Below, piece after piece: positions 9,701 to 17,781 of a stretch of DNA of 64,000 bases. The stretch spans positions 124,001 through 188,000 of the forward strand of contig CAZTSX010000001.1 of NCBI GenBank assembly GCA_964616825.1, written 5' to 3'. Source of the DNA: QYOJ01 sp964616825. GTDB lineage: Bacteria > Bacteroidota > Bacteroidia > Bacteroidales > FEN-979. A model generated the notes under the pieces. The model did not search any database, was not told the origin of the DNA, and worked only from the letters and a program-made list of their open reading frames with translations. The position numbers and the translations under genes were made by a program. Numbering within the stretch: the stretch's first letter is position 1; every line of letters begins with the position of its first letter.

Positions 9701-12700
9701 CATCCGGAACCTATTCCGTGATCCTTGCCGTAACCAACGTCAATAACTGTACAGATACCATACTGAAAGACGTGGTTATCAATGAGGGCCCGGTGCCAGA
9801 CTTCTCAGCTGACACAGCTTGTCTGGGATCCCCCACAGTATTTACTGACCTTTCAACCTCTGATACGACCATCATCAGCTACTCCTGGGATTTCGGTGAT
9901 GGGTCACCGCTGAGCACGCAACCTTCGCCCACACATACCTATGTTAGTTATGGAACATATACTGTAACACTGACCATCATCAACGCAAATGGCTGTATCA
10001 GCTCAACCGCCGAAGATGTGATGGTCAATCCACTACCAATCCCGGAATTCAGTTACAGCACACCCAATTGTTTCGGTGCACCTGTTACCTTCACAAACCA
10101 ATCGACCACGGTGCCTGGCTACATGGGAAACATCATAACCTGGGTATGGGATTTCGGAGACGGCACCACTCAAACGATCAACTATCCTGCTAATCCGAAT
10201 GTTACTCATACGTTTGTAGGCGCAGCTCTTTCACATACAGTGGAACTGACGGTCACGACCAATCATGGTTGCAGCGATTCCATTGAACATATTGTAAACA
10301 GCATTCCGGCTCCAATTGCAAACTTCACATTTCCGGGCACACCCTGTGCACAAAACCTGATTCCGTTCACAGATCTGTCACAAACAAATGGAGGCGGAAC
10401 GATTGTCCAATGGGCCTGGAATTTTGATGATCCGCCTTCCGGAATGAACAACAACTCAACAGCACAAAATCCATCACACAGTTTTACCTCTGCAGGCACT
10501 TACAACGTACGGTTGATCGTGACCAATACCAATGGATGTATGGACACGACAATCATAGCAGTAAACGTAAATGCCCGACCTACAGCTGATTTCTCAGCCG
10601 ATACAGCTTGCCTGGGGAACATGACTACTTTCACTGACCTCTCTTCTACCACGAGCGGTGTTATTGTCAGCTGGTTGTGGGACTTCGGTGATGGACAGAC
10701 TGGAACAGGTTCAGCACCTACTCACCTTTATGCCAATGCAGGCACCTATACCGTCATGCTGGCAGTGACAACATCCGAAGGGTGTACCAATGATACTACA
10801 CACCAGGTGATTGTTTATCCGGAAGTGACAGCAGCTTTCAGTTATAACTCTCCGGCTTGTGCAAGTGATTCTGTCAACTTCGTAGACCTTTCGAATTCAC
10901 CTCATGGATCAATTACTACCTGGCTTTGGGACTTCGGAGATGGAAATACTGTCACAGTGAATTTTCCCGCTAATCCAAACGTGTCTCATATGTATGCGGA
11001 TGGTGGTACATATACTGTGTCCCTGACCATCACCACCAGTGATGGATGTACAGCACAAAGTTCAAATCCGGTTACAATAAACTTCGCTCCTATTGCGAAC
11101 TTCTCTTTTGAAGCAGGCGGTTGTGCGAATCTTGGATTGCAGTTTACTGACCTCTCACAGGAAAATGGAGGCGGATCTATCATCTCCTGGAATTGGGACT
11201 TCGGAGATCCTACTACTGGAATAAACAACTATTCAACATTGCAGAATCCAATACATGCCTTTTCTTCTGGAGGTACCTTTAATGTGAACCTGATCGTAAC
11301 AAATATCAACGGATGTATAGACTCACTAACAAATATCGTGACAATCAGTGACGCTCCGTTGTCAGACTTTTCTGCTGATACTGCATGTTTCGATGCACCC
11401 ACATCGTTTACTGATGAATCTACAACACCGACGGGTACCATTATTGCCTGGAATTGGAACTTTGGCGATCCCGCATCGGGGGCGAACAATACGTCGACAC
11501 TGCAAAATCCGACTCATATATTTACAAATATTGGCGTATTCGATGTCATCCTGATTGTAACCAATTCCGACGGGTGTGAGGATGATACAACCATGCAAAT
11601 TACTGTCAATCCAAAACCGATAGCTCAGTTTGACTATACTACTGCATGTTTAGGAAGTGAGACACAGTTTACAGATCTCTCTATCGCGCCGGGTAGCTCC
11701 ATTACAGATTGGTTCTGGGATTTCGGTGACGGTGTAGGAACGTCTGATATCCAGAATCCGGTTTATGTTTACACCGCAGCTGGAACTTATGATGTGACAC
11801 TTATCGTAACCAACCTGGAGAATTGTATTGACTCGGTAGTCGTGCCGGTGGATGTCAGAGAAAATCCGACCGCAGCCTTTACCTACCTGAACTTCTTTTG
11901 TCCGGCCGGACAGGTGAACTTCCAGGATGAGTCTTTCGGGGCAGGTTCAACCATTGTGGAGCGTTTTTGGACATTTGAACCCGGGTATACCTCTATTGAA
12001 GTCAATCCGGTGCATACCTTCACAGAGACTGATACAACCTATGCCGTCGAGCTGATTGTCACAGACAACTTTGGCTGTATGGATACGATTGTGGATAGTG
12101 TATTCGTAAAACCTGGAATGGAATTTACCTTTTCCAACGATACTGTATGTTATGGATATACGACAAGTTTCCTGACACAGAACCTCGCTTCAGGCGATTC
12201 TCTCTACTCTGTCGAATGGAATTTTGGAGATCCGGCGTCGGCACCCAATAACATCTCTTATCTTTATAATCCCACACATACATTCAGCGCTGCAGGTATC
12301 TATATCGTGAAGTTGAAAGCATGGAATAGTGATAACTGTGTCGATAGTATTTACCGGGAAGTGACAGTTTATGAACTGCCTCAACCTGCCTTCTCATTTG
12401 TTTCCGAACCCTGCGACAGCATCATATCATTTACTGATTTGAGTCTTAGTGGTGCGAACTCAATTCTTAGCTGGGAATGGCATTTCGGCGACGGAAGTCC
12501 TCCGGAAATTATTCCCGCGCCGGGTCCGGGAAATACCACACACGGTTATTCTACTATTGGCACATATCTGGTAACACTGATAGTCACCAATTCAAACGGA
12601 TGTGTCGATTCAATCACGGATACGATAGAACGCTATCCTTGTATCAATGCCGTCTTTTTCGCTGATCCCGTGTTGTGTGCCAGGAGCCCTGTAATCTTTG

Positions 12701-13989
12701 CCGACAGTTCATACCCGGTAGACAAGATCAATCAGTGGCACTGGAGTTTTGGTGATGGGTTAGATACAACGTATACAGTGTATACGGATTCAGTCTCGCA
12801 CGAATACTTAACTTTTGGAGATTATACAGTGGTCCTGACAATCAATGCAATTGTCAGCGGAATGCCGTTTTCAGACAGTTCGTCTCAATTGATCCGGATA
12901 CGGCCCACGCCGGAACCATACTTCTCAAATGTGGCTATTTGCTATAATCAAACAACGATGTTCTTAGATACATCCGTCACATTTGGTGAACCAACCACCT
13001 CATGGTATTGGAACTTTGGAGAACCGGCTTCCGGAACCGGTGATACATCCACATTGCAGGATCCAAGCCACAAATACCTGGATCCGGGACTCTATGATGT
13101 TAGGATGATCGTTTCGAACCAATATGGTTGTACCGACTCGATCACCAAAGAGACAAGGGTGTTTGGTGTCCCGGAAGCGATGTTTGAAAGTACAATAGCA
13201 TGCGAGGGTAATCCTACATACTTTACAGATATGTCGGTATTCACGGATACAACCATCGGCTACTGGAAATGGAACTTCGGAGTAGCAGGCATCATCACAG
13301 ATACTTCTAATATCCAGGATCCGGAGTATGTTTACAGTTCAACGGGGACCTATCCTGTCAGGCTGATCGTGCAGGATTATAATGGATGTATGGATACTGT
13401 TGACTCCACTGTGATAGTCAATGTAACACCTCTCAGTGCATTCAATATCAGGGAATATATTGATGGTTTGAACGGAAAATTAGAGATGCAGAATTACTCA
13501 ATCGGTGCCAACAGCTACATATGGAACTTTGGCAACGGGCAGAGTTCTACAGAGGAGAACCCGGTGATCACATATACTGAAGATGGCACCTACATCATTG
13601 AACTTATTTCTCTCAATGAATTCGGATGTACTGATACCACTTACTTTGAATATGAGCTCCTCTTCAAGGGACTCTATATCCCCAATGCTTTTGCCCCGAC
13701 CAGTTCCAACCTGGCTGTCAGGTTGTTCAAGCCTGTCGGGATCAACCTGAAGAAATTTCATATTCAGGTCTTTAACACTTCCGGACACCTGATGTGGGAA
13801 TCCACAAAACTGGATACACAGGGACGACCGGAAGAGGCCTGGGATGGTTCCTTTAACGGAGAATTGATGCCGCAGGGTAACTATATGTGGAAAGTCAGCG
13901 CGACCTTTATAGATAATTCTCCATGGGAAGGTTCAGATATCGGAATGGGCGATTACGAGACCATAGGCACATTAACACTGATACGATAA
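6784..13989 (+). CDS. Giant PKD-repeat surface protein with CHU_C-type C-terminal sorting domain
   Basis: This 2401-aa protein has a signal peptide (MFRRFLHSVLAFSFLLLISAG, ending ALAQ), then about 25 PKD-type beta-sandwich repeats recognised by W-x-W-x-FGDG or FDDP cores followed by a NP.H.Y/F strand. The last 100 residues, from LYIPNAFAPTSSNLAVRLFKP to ETIGTLTLIR, resemble the gliding motility-associated C-terminal domain used by type B cargo of the type IX secretion system. It should therefore be exported across the outer membrane and stay at the cell surface as an adhesin or scaffold. PKD units 3-16 follow a three-type periodic order (separate entry). The next gene, 19 nt downstream, is a PorP/SprF protein, the usual partner of such cargo. 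Confidence 0.92.
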   Translation: MFRRFLHSVLAFSFLLLISAGALAQPCPDNSPVITGPGVVSNNQLGVIYSTPNIPGHTYAWTVTGGTIGSGAGTNQITVNWGNIGTGTITLTETNPAANCSTTVNKSVSIRPLLISYFYYTNTSCYGDIVSFWDASVADASNPVVTWYWTFGDGGTSTLQNPQHQYMSPFNVTYTVRLVVTNTTADKDTIIDAVYVNPDQFIPHPKFTSVIPNCLYTPVQFNSTTSTTPPGTGNIIGWDWNFDDPASGASNTSTLQNPSHVFTAPGTYLIYLQVTNERYCNNDTTIQIIIEPSLPVAEYDYSTPTCLDNPIYFTDLSTTPPGRDMVTWIWNFGDATAPVVINAPNNPDIVHYFPGLGPYPTTITVINNLGCRDSISKSIQLDPSPLADFSYEAACVGDTVPFTNLSIQNNGPEIVSYYWNFDDPGSGFNTSTLENPKHLFSAVDIYDVMLVTVNSTGCPDTVIKPVIVFDSPDVDFTWNFGSQNNEIHFHIDTIVTNLEMIGDMCLWNFGDGDWGYGHNPIHTYAAAGTFWVTLFVTDTVGCTNEITYPVDVPSVPVAFFSSTSPVCDGQEVCFTDLSSVPSPPFGYIVTWIWDYGDVSPQDTINFPDDPNVCHLYATADTFAVTLKVIDNNGYVDSTTANVIIKPNPIANFVYSTACQNQVVNFTDMSTPNGGGNIISWDWNFADPGSGINNTSALQNPTHAFSNGDSTYLVRLIIVNFNDCRDTIIKPVYVFPAPPVDFTHDTACLNSLVTFTADTTVTYLDSIATWSWDFGDGTPLVTDPITTQHLYTVAGVYTVTLSVIDYHGCENSVSHTVRVNPLPVANYTWASPSCQGDSVLFTDQSYIPPGFTGYIAKWLWDFGDGITQTIITPASPNVYHTFIGPSTTFTVRLTVWSNDSCSMFIEQTVSLIPAPDANFDYSSTNCENQPVGFTDLSQLNGGGQITSWLWDFGDPASGINNTSTLQNPSHTYSSSGTYSVILAVTNVNNCTDTILKDVVINEGPVPDFSADTACLGSPTVFTDLSTSDTTIISYSWDFGDGSPLSTQPSPTHTYVSYGTYTVTLTIINANGCISSTAEDVMVNPLPIPEFSYSTPNCFGAPVTFTNQSTTVPGYMGNIITWVWDFGDGTTQTINYPANPNVTHTFVGAALSHTVELTVTTNHGCSDSIEHIVNSIPAPIANFTFPGTPCAQNLIPFTDLSQTNGGGTIVQWAWNFDDPPSGMNNNSTAQNPSHSFTSAGTYNVRLIVTNTNGCMDTTIIAVNVNARPTADFSADTACLGNMTTFTDLSSTTSGVIVSWLWDFGDGQTGTGSAPTHLYANAGTYTVMLAVTTSEGCTNDTTHQVIVYPEVTAAFSYNSPACASDSVNFVDLSNSPHGSITTWLWDFGDGNTVTVNFPANPNVSHMYADGGTYTVSLTITTSDGCTAQSSNPVTINFAPIANFSFEAGGCANLGLQFTDLSQENGGGSIISWNWDFGDPTTGINNYSTLQNPIHAFSSGGTFNVNLIVTNINGCIDSLTNIVTISDAPLSDFSADTACFDAPTSFTDESTTPTGTIIAWNWNFGDPASGANNTSTLQNPTHIFTNIGVFDVILIVTNSDGCEDDTTMQITVNPKPIAQFDYTTACLGSETQFTDLSIAPGSSITDWFWDFGDGVGTSDIQNPVYVYTAAGTYDVTLIVTNLENCIDSVVVPVDVRENPTAAFTYLNFFCPAGQVNFQDESFGAGSTIVERFWTFEPGYTSIEVNPVHTFTETDTTYAVELIVTDNFGCMDTIVDSVFVKPGMEFTFSNDTVCYGYTTSFLTQNLASGDSLYSVEWNFGDPASAPNNISYLYNPTHTFSAAGIYIVKLKAWNSDNCVDSIYREVTVYELPQPAFSFVSEPCDSIISFTDLSLSGANSILSWEWHFGDGSPPEIIPAPGPGNTTHGYSTIGTYLVTLIVTNSNGCVDSITDTIERYPCINAVFFADPVLCARSPVIFADSSYPVDKINQWHWSFGDGLDTTYTVYTDSVSHEYLTFGDYTVVLTINAIVSGMPFSDSSSQLIRIRPTPEPYFSNVAICYNQTTMFLDTSVTFGEPTTSWYWNFGEPASGTGDTSTLQDPSHKYLDPGLYDVRMIVSNQYGCTDSITKETRVFGVPEAMFESTIACEGNPTYFTDMSVFTDTTIGYWKWNFGVAGIITDTSNIQDPEYVYSSTGTYPVRLIVQDYNGCMDTVDSTVIVNVTPLSAFNIREYIDGLNGKLEMQNYSIGANSYIWNFGNGQSSTEENPVITYTEDGTYIIELISLNEFGCTDTTYFEYELLFKGLYIPNAFAPTSSNLAVRLFKPVGINLKKFHIQVFNTSGHLMWESTKLDTQGRPEEAWDGSFNGELMPQGNYMWKVSATFIDNSPWEGSDIGMGDYETIGTLTLIR
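7660..11370 (+). repeat. Higher-order A-B-C repeat of PKD domains
   Basis: Three PKD subtypes alternate. Type A has NGGG before the core and a PASGINNTSTLQNPSH-like loop. Type B begins DFSADTACLG and has the short WDFGDGSPL form. Type C begins YSTPNC-like and has a TINYPANPNVTHTF-like loop. Type A units start near 7933, 8719, 9523, 10309 and 11089, giving a period of 780-804 bp (about 260-268 aa). Type C also precedes the first A unit. The later PKD units do not keep this order. Confidence 0.75.
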
Positions 13990-14008
13990 TTAGCTAATAT
14001 ATACCTAG

Positions 14009-15118
14009 ATGAAAAAGGTTTTTATATATCCATGCTTATTGATACTGGGAATCCTGGGAACATTCCAATCAGCCAGGGGACAGGACATCAACTATTCGCA
14101 GTTCTTCAGCACCCCGCTCTATTTTAACCCGGCATACACCGGGATCAATACGGGGCTGCGGGCCAGGTTTCTGTTCCGTGATCAGTGGCCATCATTGCCG
14201 ATCGACTTCAAATCATACTATTTCTCAGCTGATTTGGGAGACAGAAATCTTCCAGGCGCCGGAGGGATCGGGATCATGATCAACTCCGACTCGCCTGGCG
14301 CTGGTCTGATCAATACGTTACAGGCAGCACTGACCGTTGGTGTCCGGATTCGGATAGCCAGCTTTATGGTTGCCCAGGTAGGTGTCAAAGCTGCTGTATT
14401 GCAGCGAAAAGTAAATTGGGACGACCTGGTCTTCGCCGACCAGCTTGATCCAAAATACGGTGCGATATACCAGACCTCTTTCATTCCCCCTGATGCCGGC
14501 TCACGGGTTGTGCCCGACTTCGCTGCCGGAGGTATTTTCCAGTTTATGAATGAGACCGGGAATATGACCGGTTCTCTCGGATTTGCTGCAGATCACCTTT
14601 TTCGCCCGGATGTCTCATTGCTTTCCGATGGAAGCGCCCCATATCCCCGGAAGTGGGTGATCCATGGAGACGCAGTATTCACAACAGGATATGGCTCCTC
14701 ATCCAGCATGTATGGAAACAACGGTGATCCCCTTCGAATCAATCCGGGCTTTATGTTTCAAAGGCAGGCTGGGCTCAACTATCTTGAGGTTGGATTGAAT
14801 CTGCTGAAGTTCAACATCTATCTTGGGGGATGGTATAAGACTACCCTAACAGGGGAGACGAACAACGCGGTTGCACTGCTGGCTGGTTATAAATATATGT
14901 TTATGCAAGACATGAGCATTAAATTTATCTATAGCTATGATCTCCAGATTGCCGGTGTGATGCAGGGAACAGGTGGTGCGCATGAGATCAGCCTGGTGCT
15001 GGAGTTCGACGGATTCGCCTTGTTTGGCGGAGATGGAGGAAATCGTGGAGGCCGCGGCTACATTCCTACCGGACGATCCAAAGGTTACGTGCCCCTCGAA
15101 TGTCCAAGTTTCTATTAA
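14009..15118 (+). CDS. PorP/SprF family type IX secretion-associated outer-membrane protein
   Basis: The 369-aa protein has a signal peptide (MKKVFIYPCLLILGILGTFQS..RGQ) and the family signature DINYSQFFSTPLYFNPAYTGINTG, followed by alternating beta strands of an outer-membrane barrel. PorP/SprF proteins work with the type IX machine, typically one per large CHU_C-type adhesin, to export or anchor it at the surface. It begins 19 nt after the giant PKD gene, so the two form a cargo-anchor pair. Core machinery genes (porK, porL, porM, porN, sov) are absent from the window. A strong terminator follows. Confidence 0.9.
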   Translation: MKKVFIYPCLLILGILGTFQSARGQDINYSQFFSTPLYFNPAYTGINTGLRARFLFRDQWPSLPIDFKSYYFSADLGDRNLPGAGGIGIMINSDSPGAGLINTLQAALTVGVRIRIASFMVAQVGVKAAVLQRKVNWDDLVFADQLDPKYGAIYQTSFIPPDAGSRVVPDFAAGGIFQFMNETGNMTGSLGFAADHLFRPDVSLLSDGSAPYPRKWVIHGDAVFTTGYGSSSSMYGNNGDPLRINPGFMFQRQAGLNYLEVGLNLLKFNIYLGGWYKTTLTGETNNAVALLAGYKYMFMQDMSIKFIYSYDLQIAGVMQGTGGAHEISLVLEFDGFALFGGDGGNRGGRGYIPTGRSKGYVPLECPSFY

Positions 15119-15127
15119 AAAATCATT

Positions 15128-15155
15128 AAAACCGGAATTTTTTCCGGTTTTTTTT
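15128..15155 (+). terminator. Rho-independent terminator of the PKD-porP operon
   Basis: The stem AAAACCGGAA / TTCCGGTTTT has a TTTT loop and runs into eight T residues. It follows the porP-like stop codon by 10 nt. Confidence 0.9.
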
Positions 15156-15176
15156 AGGAAAGTCGAATAATTATTT

Positions 15177-15184
15177 TATTTTTG
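15177..15184 (+). promoter_or_regulatory. -7 box of the TetR-controlled operon
   Basis: TATTTTTG matches TAnnTTTG, with TTTA at 15153-15156 as a possible -33 element 20 nt upstream. Its last three bases overlap the TetR-type operator, so bound repressor would block polymerase. Confidence 0.5.
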
Positions 15185-15201
15185 ACCGACCGTTTAGTCA
15201 A
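15182..15201 (+). promoter_or_regulatory. TetR-type operator
   Basis: TTGACCGACC and GTTTAGTCAA form an imperfect 20-bp palindrome (7 of 10 positions symmetric, outer TTGAC/GTCAA perfect). The GACCGACCG core is typical of TetR-family operators. It lies 14 nt before the first gene of an operon that encodes a TetR regulator, so autorepression is the simple reading. Confidence 0.65.
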
Positions 15202-15215
15202 TAAACAATTGATCG

Positions 15216-16397
15216 ATGTTCAGATTTCAGGTATTCTTACTGGTATTAATCACGCCGACCCTGTTGATGGCTCAGGAGAGGAAGGAGAAGAGGTGGGAGC
15301 TGAAAGGTTATTTGAATGACATGCAGATGTTTCAATTTGCCAAGATCAACGATCCATGGGTACTTGATAATGAGATCCACAACCGGCTGGATTTTTCCTG
15401 GTATCCGGGAAAAGTCTTTCGAATGGGGATTGGCATGCGAAACCGGTTTATTTTTGGTCAGAGTTTTACCCAGGTCCCGGATTATAAAGGATCTATCACA
15501 ACCGATCCCGGATTGATAAACATGACATGGAGTGTTTTCTCCGGCAAATCGTTCCTGTTGGTTTCGCAATTCGACCGGGCCTGGTTCTCTCTGACTGCCG
15601 GGAAAGTACAATTAACGGTTGGACGACAACGGATCAACTGGGGACAAGCATTCGTATGGAATCCAAACGACATCTTCAATACCTATTCATTTTATGATTT
15701 TGATTATCCTGAACGACCCGGGAGTGATGCCATTCGGTTGCAGTTTTATCCAAGTTATACCTCCGTGCTGGAAGCTGCAGTAAAATGGAATAACAAGGGG
15801 AGAATTACCATTGCAGGACTGGCCAGGTTTAACATGCTACAATATGATATTCAGTTCCTTGGCGGACTGGTTGATGATCGGAATTTTGTGATTGGAACAG
15901 GCTGGTCGGGAAACATCAGTCAGGCTGGATTCAGAGGGGAGATCAGCTATTTCTATCCAAAACGTCCGGAGAAAGATACCAGTGGGCAGTTACTTGCAAC
16001 AATCGGCCTCGACTATGTATTTTCAAACTCTCTGGCCCTGACATTTCAAGTATTCTATAATCAGCTACCTCCAAATTTTGAACCGGAGAGTTTGTTGAGC
16101 ATTTATCAGGCCCCACCTTCTCCCAACATGCTCTCATTCGCCGAGTGGAACATCTTTCTACAGGGAACTTACCCAATCACCCCCCTGTTCGATGTTAACC
16201 TGGCGGTCATGTATTACCCCGACCTGAATGGATATTTCATAGGCCCGAATATCAACTATTCACTGAGACAAAATATCGACCTGAGCCTTTTTATTCAATA
16301 TTTCAACGGCAGGTTTAAAAACACAGGTCCTCAACACGACCAGAATCTGTACTTCCAGTCCTGTCTTTCAGCATTACGCCTGAAATGGAGTTTTTAA
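15216..16397 (+). CDS. Outer-membrane beta-barrel protein, porin-like
   Basis: The 393-aa product has a signal peptide (MFRFQVFLLVLITPTLLMAQ) and a series of amphipathic strands ending in a terminal aromatic (LRLKWSF), as expected for an outer-membrane barrel. The segment VQLTVGRQRINWGQAFVWNP near residue 130 and DYPERPGSDAIRLQFYPS resemble the DUF1302/alginate-export type of barrel. In other bacteria such barrels occur with LolA-like proteins and exporters. It is the first gene of an operon with a TetR regulator, LolA-like protein, two permeases and an ATPase, which suggests that it is the outer-membrane exit or acceptor of an envelope transport system. The substrate is unknown. Confidence 0.7.
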   Translation: MFRFQVFLLVLITPTLLMAQERKEKRWELKGYLNDMQMFQFAKINDPWVLDNEIHNRLDFSWYPGKVFRMGIGMRNRFIFGQSFTQVPDYKGSITTDPGLINMTWSVFSGKSFLLVSQFDRAWFSLTAGKVQLTVGRQRINWGQAFVWNPNDIFNTYSFYDFDYPERPGSDAIRLQFYPSYTSVLEAAVKWNNKGRITIAGLARFNMLQYDIQFLGGLVDDRNFVIGTGWSGNISQAGFRGEISYFYPKRPEKDTSGQLLATIGLDYVFSNSLALTFQVFYNQLPPNFEPESLLSIYQAPPSPNMLSFAEWNIFLQGTYPITPLFDVNLAVMYYPDLNGYFIGPNINYSLRQNIDLSLFIQYFNGRFKNTGPQHDQNLYFQSCLSALRLKWSF

Positions 16398-16996
16398 AGC
16401 ATGAACCTATGGCACCAAAAACGAAAGAACAGTTTGCAAAGATCCGGGAGGATCGCAAAGAGGAGATCTTGAGTGCCGCTCTGGAACTCTTTGCAAAACA
16501 GGGAATTACTCATACAACCATGCAGGATATTGCCCAGAAAGCGAATATCTCCAAGGGATTGATCTATAATTATTTCTCAAGCAAGGAAGATCTGTTGAAT
16601 GAGCTTATCAAGTCCTTTATCAACCACCTGTATGATTTTTTTGATCCCGATGGAGATGGGATCCTGACTACTGAAGAGATGAAGTATTTCATTGAACAAC
16701 AGGTTAGTACGTTTAAAATGAATATCGATTACTGGAAATTTCTCTATATGCTCTTAATTCAGCCATCCGCACAGGAGATGATGGACAAACTTCAACTGGA
16801 GGTTCTGACCTCAAAAATGTGGAGAATGATTGCCACCTATTTTAAAAAGCATAATTTTGAGGACCCGGAAAGCGAGACATGGCTGTTTCATACCACCCTG
16901 GATGGGATTGTCATGAATTACATCTTTAATCCCGATAAATACCCGATCGATAACGTAAAAGACTTACTGATTAAACGATATTGCAAACCATTATAA
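16385..16996 (+). CDS. TetR-family regulator with an EF-hand-like loop
   Basis: This 203-aa protein has a TetR N-terminal helix-turn-helix: ILSAALELFAKQGITHTTMQDIA (about 28-50) and KANISKGLIYNYFSSKEDLLNEL (about 52-74). The ligand domain starts with a textbook EF-hand loop, DPDGDGILTTEE at residues 87-98, flanked by hydrophobic helices (FINHLYDFF before, MKYFIEQQV after), so calcium binding is plausible. The start at 16385 overlaps the barrel gene by 13 nt; the ATG at 16409 (MAPKTKEQ) is an alternative and leaves the domains intact. It probably represses its own operon through the operator at 15182-15201. Confidence 0.9.
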   Translation: MEFLKHEPMAPKTKEQFAKIREDRKEEILSAALELFAKQGITHTTMQDIAQKANISKGLIYNYFSSKEDLLNELIKSFINHLYDFFDPDGDGILTTEEMKYFIEQQVSTFKMNIDYWKFLYMLLIQPSAQEMMDKLQLEVLTSKMWRMIATYFKKHNFEDPESETWLFHTTLDGIVMNYIFNPDKYPIDNVKDLLIKRYCKPL

Positions 16997-17013
16997 TACT
17001 AGGAGGAACAGCG

Positions 17014-17772
17014 ATGAAAACAGTGCGAATTCCCATTTTCGTTTTACTATCGATAATCTTCTGCATGCATGTTGTTGTTCAGGCACAGGATGCAAAAGAG
17101 ATCGTAAAAAAGGCACATAACAAGATGGAAGGCCAGTCCAGCCAGATGGAGATGATAATGACCGTCGTAAGACCAACCTGGCAGCGTACAGTCAGTTTTG
17201 AGTCCTGGGCTAAAGGAAGAGACTTTTCCCTGACACTGATCACTGAACCTCCCAAGGAGAGTGGTCAAACATTTCTGAAACTGAAAAACGACATGTGGAG
17301 CTGGAATCCCACGATCAACCGGATGATCAAACTTCCGCCTTCGATGATGTCGCAGGGATGGATGGGCTCGGATTATTCCAATGATGACATCCTGAAAGAG
17401 TCTTCCATTGTGGTTGATTATCATCATACAATTATCGGGAACGACACCATAGCCGGGTATGACTGTTTTTTGATTCAACTTGATCCGAAAGAAGATGCCG
17501 CCGTCGTATGGGGAAAGATCATTATGTGGATCAGTAAGAAAGAGTATTACCAGCTACGGACGGAGTATTTCGATGAAGATGATTACCTTGTCAAGACACA
17601 CCTTTTATCCGACATCAAATTTATGTATGACCGGAAGATCCCAACCCATTTTGAGATCATCCCGGAAGATAAACCCAATCAGAAAACGCTGGTGGATATC
17701 ATACGTGTGAAATTCAACATAAAGATCTCTGAGAGCTTCTTCTCTCAACAAAACATGAAAACAATCAAATAG
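17014..17772 (+). CDS. LolA-like outer-membrane lipoprotein-sorting protein
   Basis: The 252-aa protein has a signal peptide (MKTVRIPIFVLLSIIFCMHV..QAQ) and a mature domain beginning DAKEIVKKAHNKMEGQSSQMEM. It continues with a beta-rich fold containing NDMWSWNPTINRMIKLPPSMMSQGWMGSDYSNDD, which is characteristic of the periplasmic LolA_like (PF17131-type) family. Such proteins are thought to carry a lipid or lipidated cargo between membranes. The start is fixed by a perfect AGGAGG 8 nt upstream. The TTG at 16981 would lie inside the TetR gene. The following permease gene begins 9 nt after its stop, so the genes form one unit. Confidence 0.85.
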   Translation: MKTVRIPIFVLLSIIFCMHVVVQAQDAKEIVKKAHNKMEGQSSQMEMIMTVVRPTWQRTVSFESWAKGRDFSLTLITEPPKESGQTFLKLKNDMWSWNPTINRMIKLPPSMMSQGWMGSDYSNDDILKESSIVVDYHHTIIGNDTIAGYDCFLIQLDPKEDAAVVWGKIIMWISKKEYYQLRTEYFDEDDYLVKTHLLSDIKFMYDRKIPTHFEIIPEDKPNQKTLVDIIRVKFNIKISESFFSQQNMKTIK

Positions 17773-17781
17773 GTCAAGTCA

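Noticed and set aside
6784..13989. Regular DNA repeats that could suggest a CRISPR or satellite array
   Set aside because: The repetition is explained by PKD protein domains with an open frame throughout; there are no short identical repeats with unique spacers.
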